Shown: positions 18,260-26,994, numbered from the stretch's first letter. The stretch is DNA of 64,000 bases from Prodigiosinella aquatilis (GCA_030388725.1 CP128857.1:1736001-1800000); one strand, 5' to 3'. The notes: generated from the letters alone by a model not told the origin. Numbers and translations are program-made.

Positions 18260-18333
18260 GGCGCGTTGGCAGAGTGGCCATGCAGCGGATTGCAAATCCG
18301 CCTACCTCGGTTCGACTCCGGGACGCGCCTCCA
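18260..18333 (+). tRNA. tRNA-Cys (GCA)
   Basis: A 74-nt tRNA with CCA encoded: GGCGCGT acceptor, anticodon loop ATTGCAAAT giving GCA, and GGTTCGACTCC T arm. It sits where cysT does in E. coli. Confidence 0.97.
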
Positions 18334-18341
18334 AATTTTCG

Positions 18342-18428
18342 GCCCAGGTGGTGGAATCGGTAGACACAAGGGATTTAAAATCCCTCGGCGTACGCGCTGT
18401 GCGGGTTCAAGTCCCGCCCTGGGCACCA
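18342..18428 (+). tRNA. tRNA-Leu (TAA)
   Basis: An 87-nt class II tRNA with a long variable arm. It starts GCCCAGGTGGTGGAATCGG, has the anticodon loop ATTTAAAAT giving TAA, and ends with TGGGCACCA. It sits where leuZ does in E. coli. Confidence 0.97.
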
Positions 18429-18470
18429 TTACAAAAATAGCTTTAAATTCAAGTTACTACAAAAATTATA

Positions 18471-18493
18471 GCCGCTCATGAAGCGGTTTTTTT
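18471..18493 (+). terminator. Terminator of the tRNA cluster
   Basis: CCGCT and AGCGG form a short stem with loop CATGA followed by seven T, 43 bp after tRNA-Leu. Confidence 0.75.
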
Positions 18494-18557
18494 GTGCCTG
18501 TAAAATGCCAAGTGGCAGCAAAAATGACTATATTTTGTCTACACAGAGTCAGAGCAA

Positions 18558-18586
18558 CAAGAAGCCAACTAAATGTGGGCTTCTTG
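18558..18586. terminator. 9-bp stem hairpin
   Basis: CAAGAAGCC (18558-18566) pairs perfectly with GGCTTCTTG (18578-18586) around an 11-nt loop. It is downstream of the tail-fibre fragment on the minus strand. No U run follows on either strand, so its role as a terminator is uncertain. Confidence 0.5.
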
Positions 18587-18649
18587 CGATGGAGTAAGTT
18601 TGTCAAAAATTACCGTCGATACGGTAGTGTTTTTTAGAGATGCCCTTCG

Positions 18650-18808
18650 TTATTCATTAATCAGTTTGATCTGCGCTGTCTCGGATAAGGTGTCACCACC
18701 GTCACCAACAGCCATCTGAGAGCTGGCAAGACGACTACCCAGTACGGTGGCTTTCGCCAGTTTCGCCGCGCCGACATTTGTCAATAGAGCAAAGTATTTT
18801 GTACTCAT
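18650..18808 (-). pseudogene. Phage tail-fibre N-terminal fragment
   Basis: A 52-codon frame, MSTKYFALLTNVGAAKL to IKLINE. It matches the N-terminal domain of P2-type tail-fibre/collar proteins, which begin MSTKYFALLTNxGAAKLA and contain MAVGDGGG. The rest of the fibre, usually several hundred residues, is missing. It is therefore a prophage or R-type tailocin remnant. No other phage gene is seen nearby. Confidence 0.7.
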
Positions 18809-19485
18809 ATAACCTACTTATACAACTGTGATTGGAAATGATGCTGGTGTACAACACTAGTGAAAGGAATCAGGATCGGAAGTTTGTTTGTTACTAAGCG
18901 AACAAAATAATGATGTCTGTTGGTTGTAGTGAGGACACGTAATTCGCGTTTACAGTCGTATGGCGCAACAAGAATATTCAGTGGATTGTTCTTTAAATAG
19001 TGGATATAAAGCGTACTAAAGGCTCTAAGCGTTTTTACAACACAGCGCTATCGTGCGTGATGCATAGGTATGCACTGGGCTCAGTGCGAGAGTGCGAGAT
19101 GATTAGACCATTCATCAGTGAGGATAATAGGGTGATAGATGCAGAAGATAAGCATAGACAGTTTCCGGGATCAGTGGTTTGAGTATTTCTTCTATATAGT
19201 GCGTCACATAAGAAAATCCTGTGAGTATTGAATCTTCGATGGTGAGAAAGCCGTATATTATCAATACGGCGATAAGCCATCGTGATCTCCGCGTTCTGCC
19301 GGGTTGATGAATGCTTTATTATAGGTGTTCCAGCCACTATTTTATTGAGTTGTGTTGGAAGCATTGTGTTGTGCGTCATAGTGAGGTATTACACTATAAA
19401 GTGTGGGCTATTGGGTGTTGTAGTCACCGCCATATGGATTGAGCTAGACATGTGTCATTTAATAGACAAATGAAAAGGAGTAACT
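18809..19485. other. Gene-poor stretch upstream of the Mop gene
   Basis: About 680 bp with no convincing gene; open frames here have no family features. It contains a nested hairpin at 19237-19282 and, near its end, the promoter region of the Mop gene. Confidence 0.45.
19237..19282. other. Nested two-stem hairpin
   Basis: An outer stem CGATGG (19237-19242)/CCATCG (19277-19282) encloses an internal loop and an inner stem GCCGTAT (19250-19256)/ATACGGC (19264-19270). This is more regular than chance would give. It could be a transcript end or a structured RNA element. Function unknown. Confidence 0.4.
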
Positions 19486-19914
19486 ATGTCAGTTTCTGCA
19501 AGAAATCAATTAACAGGTATTGTTTCAGGTGTTATTCCTGGGGCGATTAATAATGAGGTTATACTGACGCTGGATGGCGGAGAGCAACTGGCAACCGTGA
19601 TTACCAAGGCGAGTTGTGACTCTTTGGGCTTAGCTCCGGGTAAAACGGCGATCGCTTTGATCAAAGCGCCTTGGGTTATCTTGGCATCGGTGGATTGTGG
19701 GTTGAATTTTTCAGCGCGTAATCAGTTTGCAGGGACAGTGAAACATGTTATTAAAGGTGCGGTGAATTCTACAGTGCATATCGAAACTGTTAATGGATTA
19801 AAACTGACATCTAATATCACTAATGAAAGCATAGATGAAATGGCAATTGCGAAAGGAAGCGAAGTGATTGCTTTAATTAAAGCATCTAATGTGATTTTAG
19901 CGACCCCAAAATAA
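19486..19914 (+). CDS. Twin-Mop molybdate-binding protein
   Basis: A 142-residue protein made of two Mop (TOBE-type) domains in tandem: residues 3-70 (SARNQLTGIVSGVIPGAINN) and 75-141 (SARNQFAGTVKHVIKGAVNS), each closing with VIALIKAS/AIALIKAP. Such proteins (ModG-like molbindins) bind molybdate or tungstate oxyanions in the cytoplasm and are thought to buffer or store them. AAAAGGAG is well placed before ATG 19486. It is monocistronic, about 4 kb from the moa operon, so a shared role in molybdenum handling is plausible. Confidence 0.88.
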   Translation: MSVSARNQLTGIVSGVIPGAINNEVILTLDGGEQLATVITKASCDSLGLAPGKTAIALIKAPWVILASVDCGLNFSARNQFAGTVKHVIKGAVNSTVHIETVNGLKLTSNITNESIDEMAIAKGSEVIALIKASNVILATPK

Positions 19915-20383
19915 TATTTTCTGGCGTTGTTTATTTTAATGATGAACTCTGATATTCCCTGATATGTTATCGGGGAATTTATTTATCAATATACCTGTTA
20001 TAACTCAAATATGTTGTAATGATGATTCTCAATATAGGCACGATCACTTCTTTATGTATTTTGATGGTTACTGTCATAAGAGTCAGAATACATTTTACCC
20101 TTATCAAGAACGTTAATATAGTGATGGGGACACGATATGAAATGTATTTCATCGGAACGAAAAGTCCCGCCGCATTGACCAAAATGTTGCCACGTATAAC
20201 GTGAATGTTACCTCAGTTGCGCAAATGAATGGGGATATTGAAAGTGACTTTATATCGCTGGTGTCATCAGGCAAAAGCAGAGGGGAAAATAGAAAATAGT
20301 GTCGGGTGCAGACAAAACAGCAACCATGGTCAGCACAAGGCCACCACAAGCCGCGGGAGATTCACTCGGTTGTCGTCTTCCTG
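19915..20383. other. Gene-poor stretch before uvrB
   Basis: About 470 bp without an intact gene. The second half looks like a degraded transposase fragment; the first half has nothing I recognise. Confidence 0.4.
20200..20382 (+). pseudogene. Degraded transposase OrfA-like fragment
   Basis: Short pieces in shifting frames resemble a transposase helix-turn-helix and its tail: NVTSVAQ, then in another frame LYRWCHQAKAEGK, then in a third QPWSAQG and VVVFL. The order fits proteins of the form VxEVAxxxGIxxxTLYxWRxQAKxEG ... WSAxxKFAVV. Several frameshifts. Family assignment is tentative. Confidence 0.35.
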
Positions 20384-20403
20384 TACTGGGTATATATTCA
20401 GTA
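20384..20403 (+). promoter_or_regulatory. LexA (SOS) box of uvrB
   Basis: TACTGGGTATATATTCAGTA matches the 20-bp LexA consensus at 17 positions. The core is CTGG-N8-TCAG rather than CTGT-N8-ACAG. E. coli uvrB also has an imperfect box. It lies 98 bp before the uvrB start. Confidence 0.65.
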
Positions 20404-20500
20404 TTATGTGAGTGGTAACATCGATGGCGGATTTTCATAATGCAGAGTGTCTGTTATCGTCGTCCTGGTTTTGTCGTTTTTTCATCAGGTATCCCCGGCT

Positions 20501-22513
20501 ATGAGCAAAGTATTTAAACTGTATTCGGATTTTCAACCCGCAGGCGATCAACCTGAGGCTATTCACCGGTTGGAGGAAGGGCTGGAGGATGGGTTGGCGC
20601 ATCAGACCTTGTTGGGGGTAACGGGGTCCGGTAAGACGTTCACTATTGCCAACGTGGTTGCGGATCTCAACCGCCCGACGATGGTGCTGGCGCCGAACAA
20701 GACGTTGGCGGCCCAGCTTTATAGTGAAATGAAATCGTTTTTCCCGGACAACGCCGTGGAATATTTCGTTTCTTATTATGATTACTATCAACCCGAAGCC
20801 TATGTCCCGAGTTCGGATACCTTCATTGAGAAAGACGCTTCGGTCAACGAACATATTGAACAGATGCGGCTATCCGCTACCAAAGCGTTGCTGGAACGGC
20901 GCGATGTTGTCGTGGTGGCATCGGTATCAGCGATTTATGGTCTGGGTGATCCAGATCTTTATCTGAAGATGATGCTACATCTGACTCAAGGTATGTTGAT
21001 TGACCAGCGAGCCATTTTGCGTCGGTTGTCCGAATTGCAGTACGCCCGTAATGATCAGGTTTTTCAGCGCGGCACGTTTCGTGTCCGGGGCGATGTTATC
21101 GATATTTTCCCGGCTGAATCGGATGAAGTTGCGCTGCGCATCGAACTATTTGATGAAGAAGTGGAGCGGTTGTCGCTGTTTGATTCACTCACCGGGCAGA
21201 TCATGCAAAATGTGCCACGCTACACCATTTATCCCAAGACACATTATGTGACGCCGCGCGAACGTATTCTGCAAGCGATGGAAGATATAAAGGTTGAGCT
21301 GGTTGACCGTCGTAAGGTGTTGCTGGAAAACAATAAATTGGTAGAAGAGCAACGTCTGAGCCAGCGAACCCAATTTGATCTGGAGATGATGAATGAACTG
21401 GGTTATTGCTCAGGGATTGAAAACTACTCACGCTTCCTCTCTGGTCGCGGTCCGGGCGAGCCGCCTCCTACCTTATTTGACTATCTGCCAGCCGATGGTT
21501 TGTTGGTCATTGACGAATCACACGTGACCATTCCGCAACTGGGGGGAATGTACCGTGGCGATCGGGCGCGTAAAGAGACACTGGTGGAGTACGGTTTTCG
21601 TCTGCCGTCGGCGTTGGATAACCGGCCGATGCGGTTTGAGGAGTTTGAGTCGCTGGCGCCGCAAACCATCTACGTTTCGGCGACGCCAGGTAAGTACGAG
21701 CTGGAAAAATCCGGTGGTGAGGTGATCGATCAAGTCGTGCGTCCTACTGGTTTGTTGGATCCGGAAATTGAAATCCGACCAGTAACGACGCAGGTGGATG
21801 ACCTGTTGTCGGAAATCCATAAACGCGCCGCCATTAATGAGCGGGTGCTGGTCACCACACTGACCAAACGCATGGCGGAGGATTTGACTGAGTATCTGGA
21901 AGAGCATGGCGAACGGGTGCGCTATCTTCACTCTGATATCGACACGGTTGAACGGGTGGAAATCATCCGGGATCTGCGATTGGGTGAGTTTGATGTGCTA
22001 GTGGGGATTAACCTGTTGCGGGAAGGACTGGATATCCCGGAAGTATCTCTGGTGGCAATCCTGGATGCCGATAAGGAGGGTTTCCTGCGCTCCGAGCGTT
22101 CACTGATTCAGACCATTGGCCGTGCTGCCCGTAATCTTAAGGGGCGAGCTATTCTTTACGCGGATAAAATCACGCCGTCGATGGAGAGGGCGATTAGTGA
22201 AACGCAGCGCCGCCGCGAAAAACAGCGGGAATATAATGAAAAACATGGCATTACCCCACAGGGTCTTAATAAGAAAGTTGGCGATATATTGCAGATTGGT
22301 CAGTCTGCACACGGTAGAGGTAAAGGTCGCAGCAGGAAAGCGGCTGAACCGGTAGCCGAGTATCAGCTACTGACGCCGAAAGCGCTGGAGCATAAAATCC
22401 ACGAACTGGAAAGTAAGATGATGATGCATGCGCAAAACCTGGAATTTGAAGAGGCGGCACAATTGCGTGATCAGGTTCATGCATTACGGGAACAATTTAT
22501 CGCAGTGTCCTGA
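20501..22513 (+). CDS. uvrB: Excinuclease ABC subunit B
   Basis: A 670-residue damage-verifying helicase of nucleotide excision repair. Visible features: Walker A GVTGSGKT at 39-46; the beta-hairpin with YYDYYQPEAYVPSSDTF that inserts between strands; the DESHV Walker B box; helicase motif VI QTIGRAARN; and a C-terminal UVR domain (NLEFEEAAQLRDQVHAL) that docks with UvrC. ATG 20501 is chosen because MSKVFKLYSDFQPAGDQPEA matches E. coli; the longer frame would add 18 unrelated residues. It ends one base before the convergent ybhK gene. In E. coli it is SOS-induced. Confidence 0.95.
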   Translation: MSKVFKLYSDFQPAGDQPEAIHRLEEGLEDGLAHQTLLGVTGSGKTFTIANVVADLNRPTMVLAPNKTLAAQLYSEMKSFFPDNAVEYFVSYYDYYQPEAYVPSSDTFIEKDASVNEHIEQMRLSATKALLERRDVVVVASVSAIYGLGDPDLYLKMMLHLTQGMLIDQRAILRRLSELQYARNDQVFQRGTFRVRGDVIDIFPAESDEVALRIELFDEEVERLSLFDSLTGQIMQNVPRYTIYPKTHYVTPRERILQAMEDIKVELVDRRKVLLENNKLVEEQRLSQRTQFDLEMMNELGYCSGIENYSRFLSGRGPGEPPPTLFDYLPADGLLVIDESHVTIPQLGGMYRGDRARKETLVEYGFRLPSALDNRPMRFEEFESLAPQTIYVSATPGKYELEKSGGEVIDQVVRPTGLLDPEIEIRPVTTQVDDLLSEIHKRAAINERVLVTTLTKRMAEDLTEYLEEHGERVRYLHSDIDTVERVEIIRDLRLGEFDVLVGINLLREGLDIPEVSLVAILDADKEGFLRSERSLIQTIGRAARNLKGRAILYADKITPSMERAISETQRRREKQREYNEKHGITPQGLNKKVGDILQIGQSAHGRGKGRSRKAAEPVAEYQLLTPKALEHKIHELESKMMMHAQNLEFEEAAQLRDQVHALREQFIAVS

Positions 22514-23464
22514 TTATCTTACTGTCGCTGACAACTCGTCGGCGCTGAATGTGCAAATTTCCAGTAACGGTAACACTCGTTCCAGCGCTTTGCGCAGCAG
22601 TTGCCGATCATGATGATGTGGCATATCGGTAGCTTCCAGTGGCTGTTGAATGATAACTCGTCCCGTTATCAGACTGACATCCACTTGTGGGCTAACCACA
22701 ACAGCGTCAACAATTCTGCGTCCTACTTTGGTTTCAATAATCGACAGCTTTTGCAATAGCGTCAGGTTCGCGGCGGGCTGATTGAGCTCTCTGCTCAGAT
22801 TACCGATATAGACCATGGGGGCTTGGGTTTGGCGTAGCGCCCAGGTTAGATCGTCCAGCAATAGCAGCGGCATTAGGCTGGTCAGAAAACTGCCAGGGCC
22901 GATCAGTATCAAGTCGGCTTCGGCGATGGCCTCTATGGCTTCCGGGGTGGCAGACACTGCTGGATATAACATCAACTCCTGCGGCAAGACAGACAGTTTA
23001 TCGATTTCCACTTCGCCGTACACCTGATCCCCCTGAGCATCAATCGCCAGCAGATCTGCCGGGTGTTCGGACATGGGGATCAGGGACGCGTCTACGTTGA
23101 GCAAATTACGGATCAGATTAATGGCTTCCAGTGGGCGCACACTCAGGTTGTCGAGTGCTTTAAGCATCAGGTTTCCTAAATTATGCCCCGCCAGTTCGCC
23201 CTTGCCATGAAAGAGGTATTCAAACATGGCGGAAGCCACGCTAGGTGTGGTGATGAGCTGATTGAGGCAATTACGGGTATCTCCCCAGGCAATGCCGCCC
23301 TCGGAACGACGAATCCTGCCCGTTGAACCGCCATTATCGGTCGTGGTGACAATCCCCGTCAGCCGGGAACCCAGAAAGGAGAGCGATGACATCACGCGCC
23401 CCAGTCCATGTCCACCACCTAAAGCCACCACGCGATCAAGGTCAGTCAACGTGCGATTACTCAT
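22514..23464 (-). CDS. ybhK: YvcK/YbhK family gluconeogenesis factor-like protein
   Basis: A 316-residue cytoplasmic protein of the CofD/YvcK superfamily. The N-terminal Rossmann signature VVALGGGHGLGRVMSSL and the phosphate-binding VTTTDNGGSTGRIRR are clear, followed by WGDTRNCLNQL and LIGPGSF. The family includes B. subtilis YvcK, needed for growth on gluconeogenic carbon and for cell shape; the biochemical role of YbhK is not established. The order uvrB-ybhK-moaA is that of E. coli. Confidence 0.9.
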   Translation of the reverse strand: MSNRTLTDLDRVVALGGGHGLGRVMSSLSFLGSRLTGIVTTTDNGGSTGRIRRSEGGIAWGDTRNCLNQLITTPSVASAMFEYLFHGKGELAGHNLGNLMLKALDNLSVRPLEAINLIRNLLNVDASLIPMSEHPADLLAIDAQGDQVYGEVEIDKLSVLPQELMLYPAVSATPEAIEAIAEADLILIGPGSFLTSLMPLLLLDDLTWALRQTQAPMVYIGNLSRELNQPAANLTLLQKLSIIETKVGRRIVDAVVVSPQVDVSLITGRVIIQQPLEATDMPHHHDRQLLRKALERVLPLLEICTFSADELSATVR

Positions 23465-23865
23465 AGATACCCTTATCGAATTTATGTAAAAAATGGCGCG
23501 ATGATATATATCAGAAAGGGGACTGAATCTGAATCAGAGTCGACTGTTTATTTACTATAAGTCGATGTGCTGAATAACCCTTGATATAACCTTAGACAAT
23601 TTGTTACCAGCCGCGCGAATTTTTAACATAAATAGAGTGATTATGATCGTGAGTACAAAAATGGAAAATGTCGTGCAGAGCATGACCTGAAACAAACCGA
23701 GAGCAGTTTTTTTCGGTATGCTATCAGAACATAAAGTGAAGAAAATCCGTTATATACAAAACTATATATCGTATTTTCAGTGACTATCAGTCGATTTTGG
23801 CGATAGACTTTACGATGTAATCAAGGTTCTGTGGTGACATCTGTCAAGACAGTTGCTATAGGATC
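23465..23865. other. Upstream region of moa operon and ybhK
   Basis: A 400-bp divergent region between ybhK (minus) and the moaA leader (plus). It holds a ModE operator and the moa promoter. Nothing else was identified. Confidence 0.5.
23748..23771 (+). promoter_or_regulatory. ModE operator upstream of moaA
   Basis: CGTTATATA, six bases, then TATATATCG: an inverted repeat with 8 of 9 positions paired. It fits the ModE consensus (CGnTATATA-N6-TATATnnCG). ModE-molybdate activates moaA in E. coli. It lies about 120 bp before the riboswitch. Confidence 0.75.
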
Positions 23866-23987
23866 AAACTCCTAGCCTTGGTGCCTACGTTATGTATGAG
23901 TTCGCATAATAGGGTGCCCTGGCCGTGGCTCTTGTGGTCACCAGGGTGCAGGGTAGAAATGCCGGCATCTCCCGTATTTGGAAAGGT
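23866..23987 (+). ncRNA. Moco riboswitch (moaA leader)
   Basis: The moaA leader contains the conserved start AAACTCCTAGCC, the stretch GGGTGCCCTGGC facing GGTCACCAGGGTGC (a long pairing), and GCCGGCATCTCCCG before the ribosome site. These are the landmarks of the E. coli Moco RNA motif, which shuts down moa translation when molybdenum cofactor is plentiful. It ends at GGAAAGG before ATG 23992. Fold inspected by eye only. Confidence 0.8.
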
Positions 23988-23991
23988 GTTT

Positions 23992-24981
23992 ATGGCGAGT
24001 CAACTGACTGATGCGTTTGCGCGCAAGTTTTATTATCTGCGTTTGTCGATTACGGATGTTTGCAATTTTCGTTGTACCTACTGCCTGCCTGATGGTTACC
24101 AGTCCCATGGACTTAACCCCCACACTTTTTTATCGCTAGATGAAATTCGCCGTGTCAGCCGCGCTTTTGCGGAACTAGGTACGGAAAAGGTGCGTTTAAC
24201 CGGCGGTGAACCGTCACTGCGCCGTGATTTTGTCGACATCATTGCTGCAATCCGTGAAAACCCGGCTATTCGCACGCTAGCGGTCACCACCAATGGTTAT
24301 CGGCTGACGCGTGATGTGGCCCAATGGCGTGATGCGGGACTGACAGCACTGAATGTCAGCGTGGACAGCCTTGATGCCCGTCAGTTTCATGCCATTACCG
24401 GGCAGGACAAATTTCGTCAGGTCATGGCGGGTATTGATGCGGCGTTTGCCTGCGGGTTCAGTAAGGTCAAGGTCAATACCGTATTGATGCGGGATGTCAA
24501 TGACGGCAGCCTGGATACGTTTCTGGCCTGGATTAAACCGCGACCGATCCAACTGAGGTTTATCGAATTGATGGAAACCGGGGATGGGCGGGAGCTGTTT
24601 CGCCGTCACCATGTTTCCGGTGAAGTGCTCCGCGATCGCCTGTTATTGCAAGGCTGGCAGCGGCAAGAACGTCAACGCAGCGATGGCCCGGCACAAGTGT
24701 TTTGCCATCCTGATTATCAAGGTGAAATTGGCCTGATCATGCCATATGAGAAAGATTTCTGTCAGAGTTGTAATCGGCTGCGGGTTTCAGCGATCGGTAA
24801 CCTTCATTTGTGCCTGTTTGGCGAACAGGGAATCCCATTACGCGATCTGCTGGCCGATGACGGGCAGCTTGACGATTTGAAGATGCGGATTTCCGGTGGG
24901 TTGCTGACGAAAAAGCAGGCCCATTTCCTGCATGATGGTAATAGCGGTATCACGCAGAATCTGTCCTTTATTGGCGGTTGA
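23992..24981 (+). CDS. moaA: GTP 3',8-cyclase
   Basis: A 329-residue radical SAM enzyme that begins molybdenum cofactor synthesis by converting GTP to 3',8-cyclo-H2GTP. The N-terminal 4Fe-4S triad is C24, C28, C31 (SITDVCNFRCTYC). The C-terminal cluster Cys are in FCQSCNRLR and HLCLF. The conserved C-terminal Gly-Gly is present (FIGG). Start 23992 is chosen because MASQLTDAFARKFYYLRLSI aligns with E. coli; the longer frame reads through the riboswitch. First gene of moaABCDE. Confidence 0.95.
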   Translation: MASQLTDAFARKFYYLRLSITDVCNFRCTYCLPDGYQSHGLNPHTFLSLDEIRRVSRAFAELGTEKVRLTGGEPSLRRDFVDIIAAIRENPAIRTLAVTTNGYRLTRDVAQWRDAGLTALNVSVDSLDARQFHAITGQDKFRQVMAGIDAAFACGFSKVKVNTVLMRDVNDGSLDTFLAWIKPRPIQLRFIELMETGDGRELFRRHHVSGEVLRDRLLLQGWQRQERQRSDGPAQVFCHPDYQGEIGLIMPYEKDFCQSCNRLRVSAIGNLHLCLFGEQGIPLRDLLADDGQLDDLKMRISGGLLTKKQAHFLHDGNSGITQNLSFIGG

Positions 24982-25013
24982 TACTGTCGTTCATTGATTC
25001 GAAGGAGCCAGTT

Positions 25014-25526
25014 ATGAGTAAGGTCAGCAGTGAGTTTATCCCGTTGCGTATTGCCGTGCTGACGGTCTCCGCGCATCGTACCGAGGCTGATGATACCTCG
25101 GGAGATTATCTGCGCGAAGTGGCGCAGGATGCCGGCCATCAGATGATTGCCAGCGCGATAGTAAAAGAGAACCTGTACCAGATTCGTGCCCAGATTTCTG
25201 CCTGGATCGCCAGTTATGATGTGCAGGTGATTCTGATCAATGGCGGAACCGGGTTTACACCGGGTGATGTGGTGCCAGAGGCCATCAGCGTTTTGTTTGA
25301 TCGTGAAATTGAAGGCTTTGGTGAATTGTTCCGTATGGCATCGTATGAAGAGATCGGTACTGCGACCATTCAGTCGCGGGCGATTGCCGGGCTGGCAAAT
25401 CGTACAGTGATATTTGCCATGCCGGGGTCGAGCAAAGCCTGTCGTACCGCCTGGGAACGCATCATTCAGGAACAGCTAGATGCACGCCAGAAACCCTGCA
25501 ATGTCCATCCACATCTGAAGAAATAG
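25014..25526 (+). CDS. moaB: Molybdenum cofactor protein B
   Basis: A 170-residue MogA/MoaB-type protein, with a molybdopterin-binding fold. Motifs are TVSAHRTEADDTSGDYL at the N-terminus, ILINGGTGFTPGDV in the middle, and FAMPGSSKA near the C-terminus. In E. coli MoaB is not essential for cofactor synthesis and its role is unclear, although it resembles the molybdopterin adenylyltransferase MogA. GAAGGAG precedes ATG 25014. It follows moaA by 32 bp. Confidence 0.94.
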   Translation: MSKVSSEFIPLRIAVLTVSAHRTEADDTSGDYLREVAQDAGHQMIASAIVKENLYQIRAQISAWIASYDVQVILINGGTGFTPGDVVPEAISVLFDREIEGFGELFRMASYEEIGTATIQSRAIAGLANRTVIFAMPGSSKACRTAWERIIQEQLDARQKPCNVHPHLKK

Positions 25527-25534
25527 CGGTAACT

Positions 25535-26032
25535 ATGACACAACTGATGCAGACACAACTGACTCACATTAATGCCGCAGGAGAAGCCATCATGGTGGAT
25601 GTTTCCGCCAAGGCGGAGACAGTACGGGAAGCCCGCGCCGAGGCATTCGTGGAAATGGCACCGCAGACGCTGGCCATGATTATCGATGGCCGTCATCACA
25701 AAGGGGATGTGTTTGCTACCGCCCGTATCGCGGGAATTCAGGCGGCAAAACGGACCTGGGAGTTAATTCCGCTATGCCATCCTCTATTATTGAGTAAGGT
25801 CGCGGTGGAACTGGAAGCTCAACCCGAGCACAATCGGGTGCGCATTGAATCGGTGTGTCGTCTGACCGGTAAGACCGGTGTGGAAATGGAAGCGCTGACG
25901 GCGGCATCTGTGGCGGCGCTGACTATCTATGACATGTGCAAGGCGGTACAAAAAGATATGGTGATTGGCCCGGTACGGCTGTTGGCGAAGAGTGGGGGTA
26001 AATCCGGCGATTTTAAGGCGGACGTAGCATGA
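25535..26032 (+). CDS. moaC: Cyclic pyranopterin monophosphate synthase
   Basis: A 165-residue enzyme that turns the MoaA product into cyclic pyranopterin monophosphate. Active-site motifs: IDGRHHKGDVFATARIAGI, LIPLCHPL, and VEMEALTAASVAALT, YDMCKAVQKDM. The first Met adds four residues over E. coli MoaC; ATG 25547 would give the usual 161. It follows moaB by 8 bp and overlaps moaD by 4. Confidence 0.94.
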   Translation: MTQLMQTQLTHINAAGEAIMVDVSAKAETVREARAEAFVEMAPQTLAMIIDGRHHKGDVFATARIAGIQAAKRTWELIPLCHPLLLSKVAVELEAQPEHNRVRIESVCRLTGKTGVEMEALTAASVAALTIYDMCKAVQKDMVIGPVRLLAKSGGKSGDFKADVA

Positions 26033-26274
26033 TTAATGTACTGTTTTTTGCGCAAGTTCGGGAATTGGCCGGGACTGGGCAACTTGCTCTGCCTGCCGAC
26101 TATGCCACGGTTGAGATGTTGCGCCAGGCATTGTGTGAGCAAGGGGAGCGCTGGGCGCTGGCGCTGGAGGAGGGCAAGCTGCTGGCGGCGGTGAATCAGT
26201 CGCTGGTGGACATGCACCATCCGTTGCAGGATGGGGATGAAGTGGCGTTTTTCCCGCCAGTGACGGGAGGCTGA
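26029..26274 (+). CDS. moaD: Molybdopterin synthase sulfur carrier subunit
   Basis: An 81-residue ubiquitin-like protein that carries the sulfur as a C-terminal thiocarboxylate. It begins MINVLFFAQVRELAG and ends PPVTGG, with the required Gly-Gly. The ATG overlaps the moaC stop (ATGA), so translation is coupled. Confidence 0.95.
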   Translation: MINVLFFAQVRELAGTGQLALPADYATVEMLRQALCEQGERWALALEEGKLLAAVNQSLVDMHHPLQDGDEVAFFPPVTGG

Positions 26275-26276
26275 TG

Positions 26277-26729
26277 ATGGAACAGACACGCATTCATGTA
26301 GGCGAAGCCGGGTTTAATGTCGGTGAAGAGTATGACTGGCTGGCCCAGTGTGACGAAGATGGTGCCGTGGTCACGTTTACCGGCAAAGTGCGTAATCACA
26401 ATTTAGGTGAACACGTCAGTGCGTTGACGCTGGAGCATTATCCCGGCATGACGGAAAAAGCACTGGCGGACATCGTGGCTGAGGCCCGTTCCCGCTGGCC
26501 GTTACAGCGTGTCAGTGTCATTCATCGTATCGGAGCGCTTTATCCTGGCGATGAAATCGTGTTTGTCGGTGTGACCGGCGCGCATCGCAGTACTGCCTTT
26601 GATGCCGCTCAGTTCATTATGGACTATTTGAAAACCCGCGCCCCATTCTGGAAACGAGAAGCGACGCCAGAGGGTGATCGCTGGATCGAGTCTCATGATA
26701 GTGACAAACAGGCTGCCGAACGCTGGTGA
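26277..26729 (+). CDS. moaE: Molybdopterin synthase catalytic subunit
   Basis: The 150-residue large subunit of molybdopterin synthase, which inserts two sulfurs from MoaD. Motifs: VTFTGKVRNHN, LTLEHYPGM, HRIGALYPGDEIV, AHRSTAFDAAQFIMD, and the active Lys in KTRAPFWKRE. ATG 26277 is preferred over 26274: GGAGG lies 6 bp upstream and MEQTRIHVG aligns with the E. coli start. It ends the operon. Confidence 0.95.
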   Translation: MEQTRIHVGEAGFNVGEEYDWLAQCDEDGAVVTFTGKVRNHNLGEHVSALTLEHYPGMTEKALADIVAEARSRWPLQRVSVIHRIGALYPGDEIVFVGVTGAHRSTAFDAAQFIMDYLKTRAPFWKREATPEGDRWIESHDSDKQAAERW

Positions 26730-26994
26730 TGTCAGTGCAAGGTGCGGGTGGCCGGCCAAATATATGTTGTGGCGAATGACCGTCAGTAGTCATCAGCACT
26801 ACGATCATGCACACATCGTTCTGATCTATTGCGGGGCAGAGCGGCTAAGTCTGCCGAGGATATCTCAATTCAGAGATTATCTCTGCGAGCAGGTCTTTGG
26901 GGTTACCTATTGCTGTGGTATTTTGTGTTAAGCTATGGACGAAGAGGTGGGCTCATCGAGTCCCGTGTGTTTCACTTAAAGTAAAGGTAGCATC

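Noticed and set aside
19000..19473. Small open frames in the junction upstream of the Mop gene
   Set aside because: No ribosome sites, no family resemblance, and no bias in codon use; probably chance.
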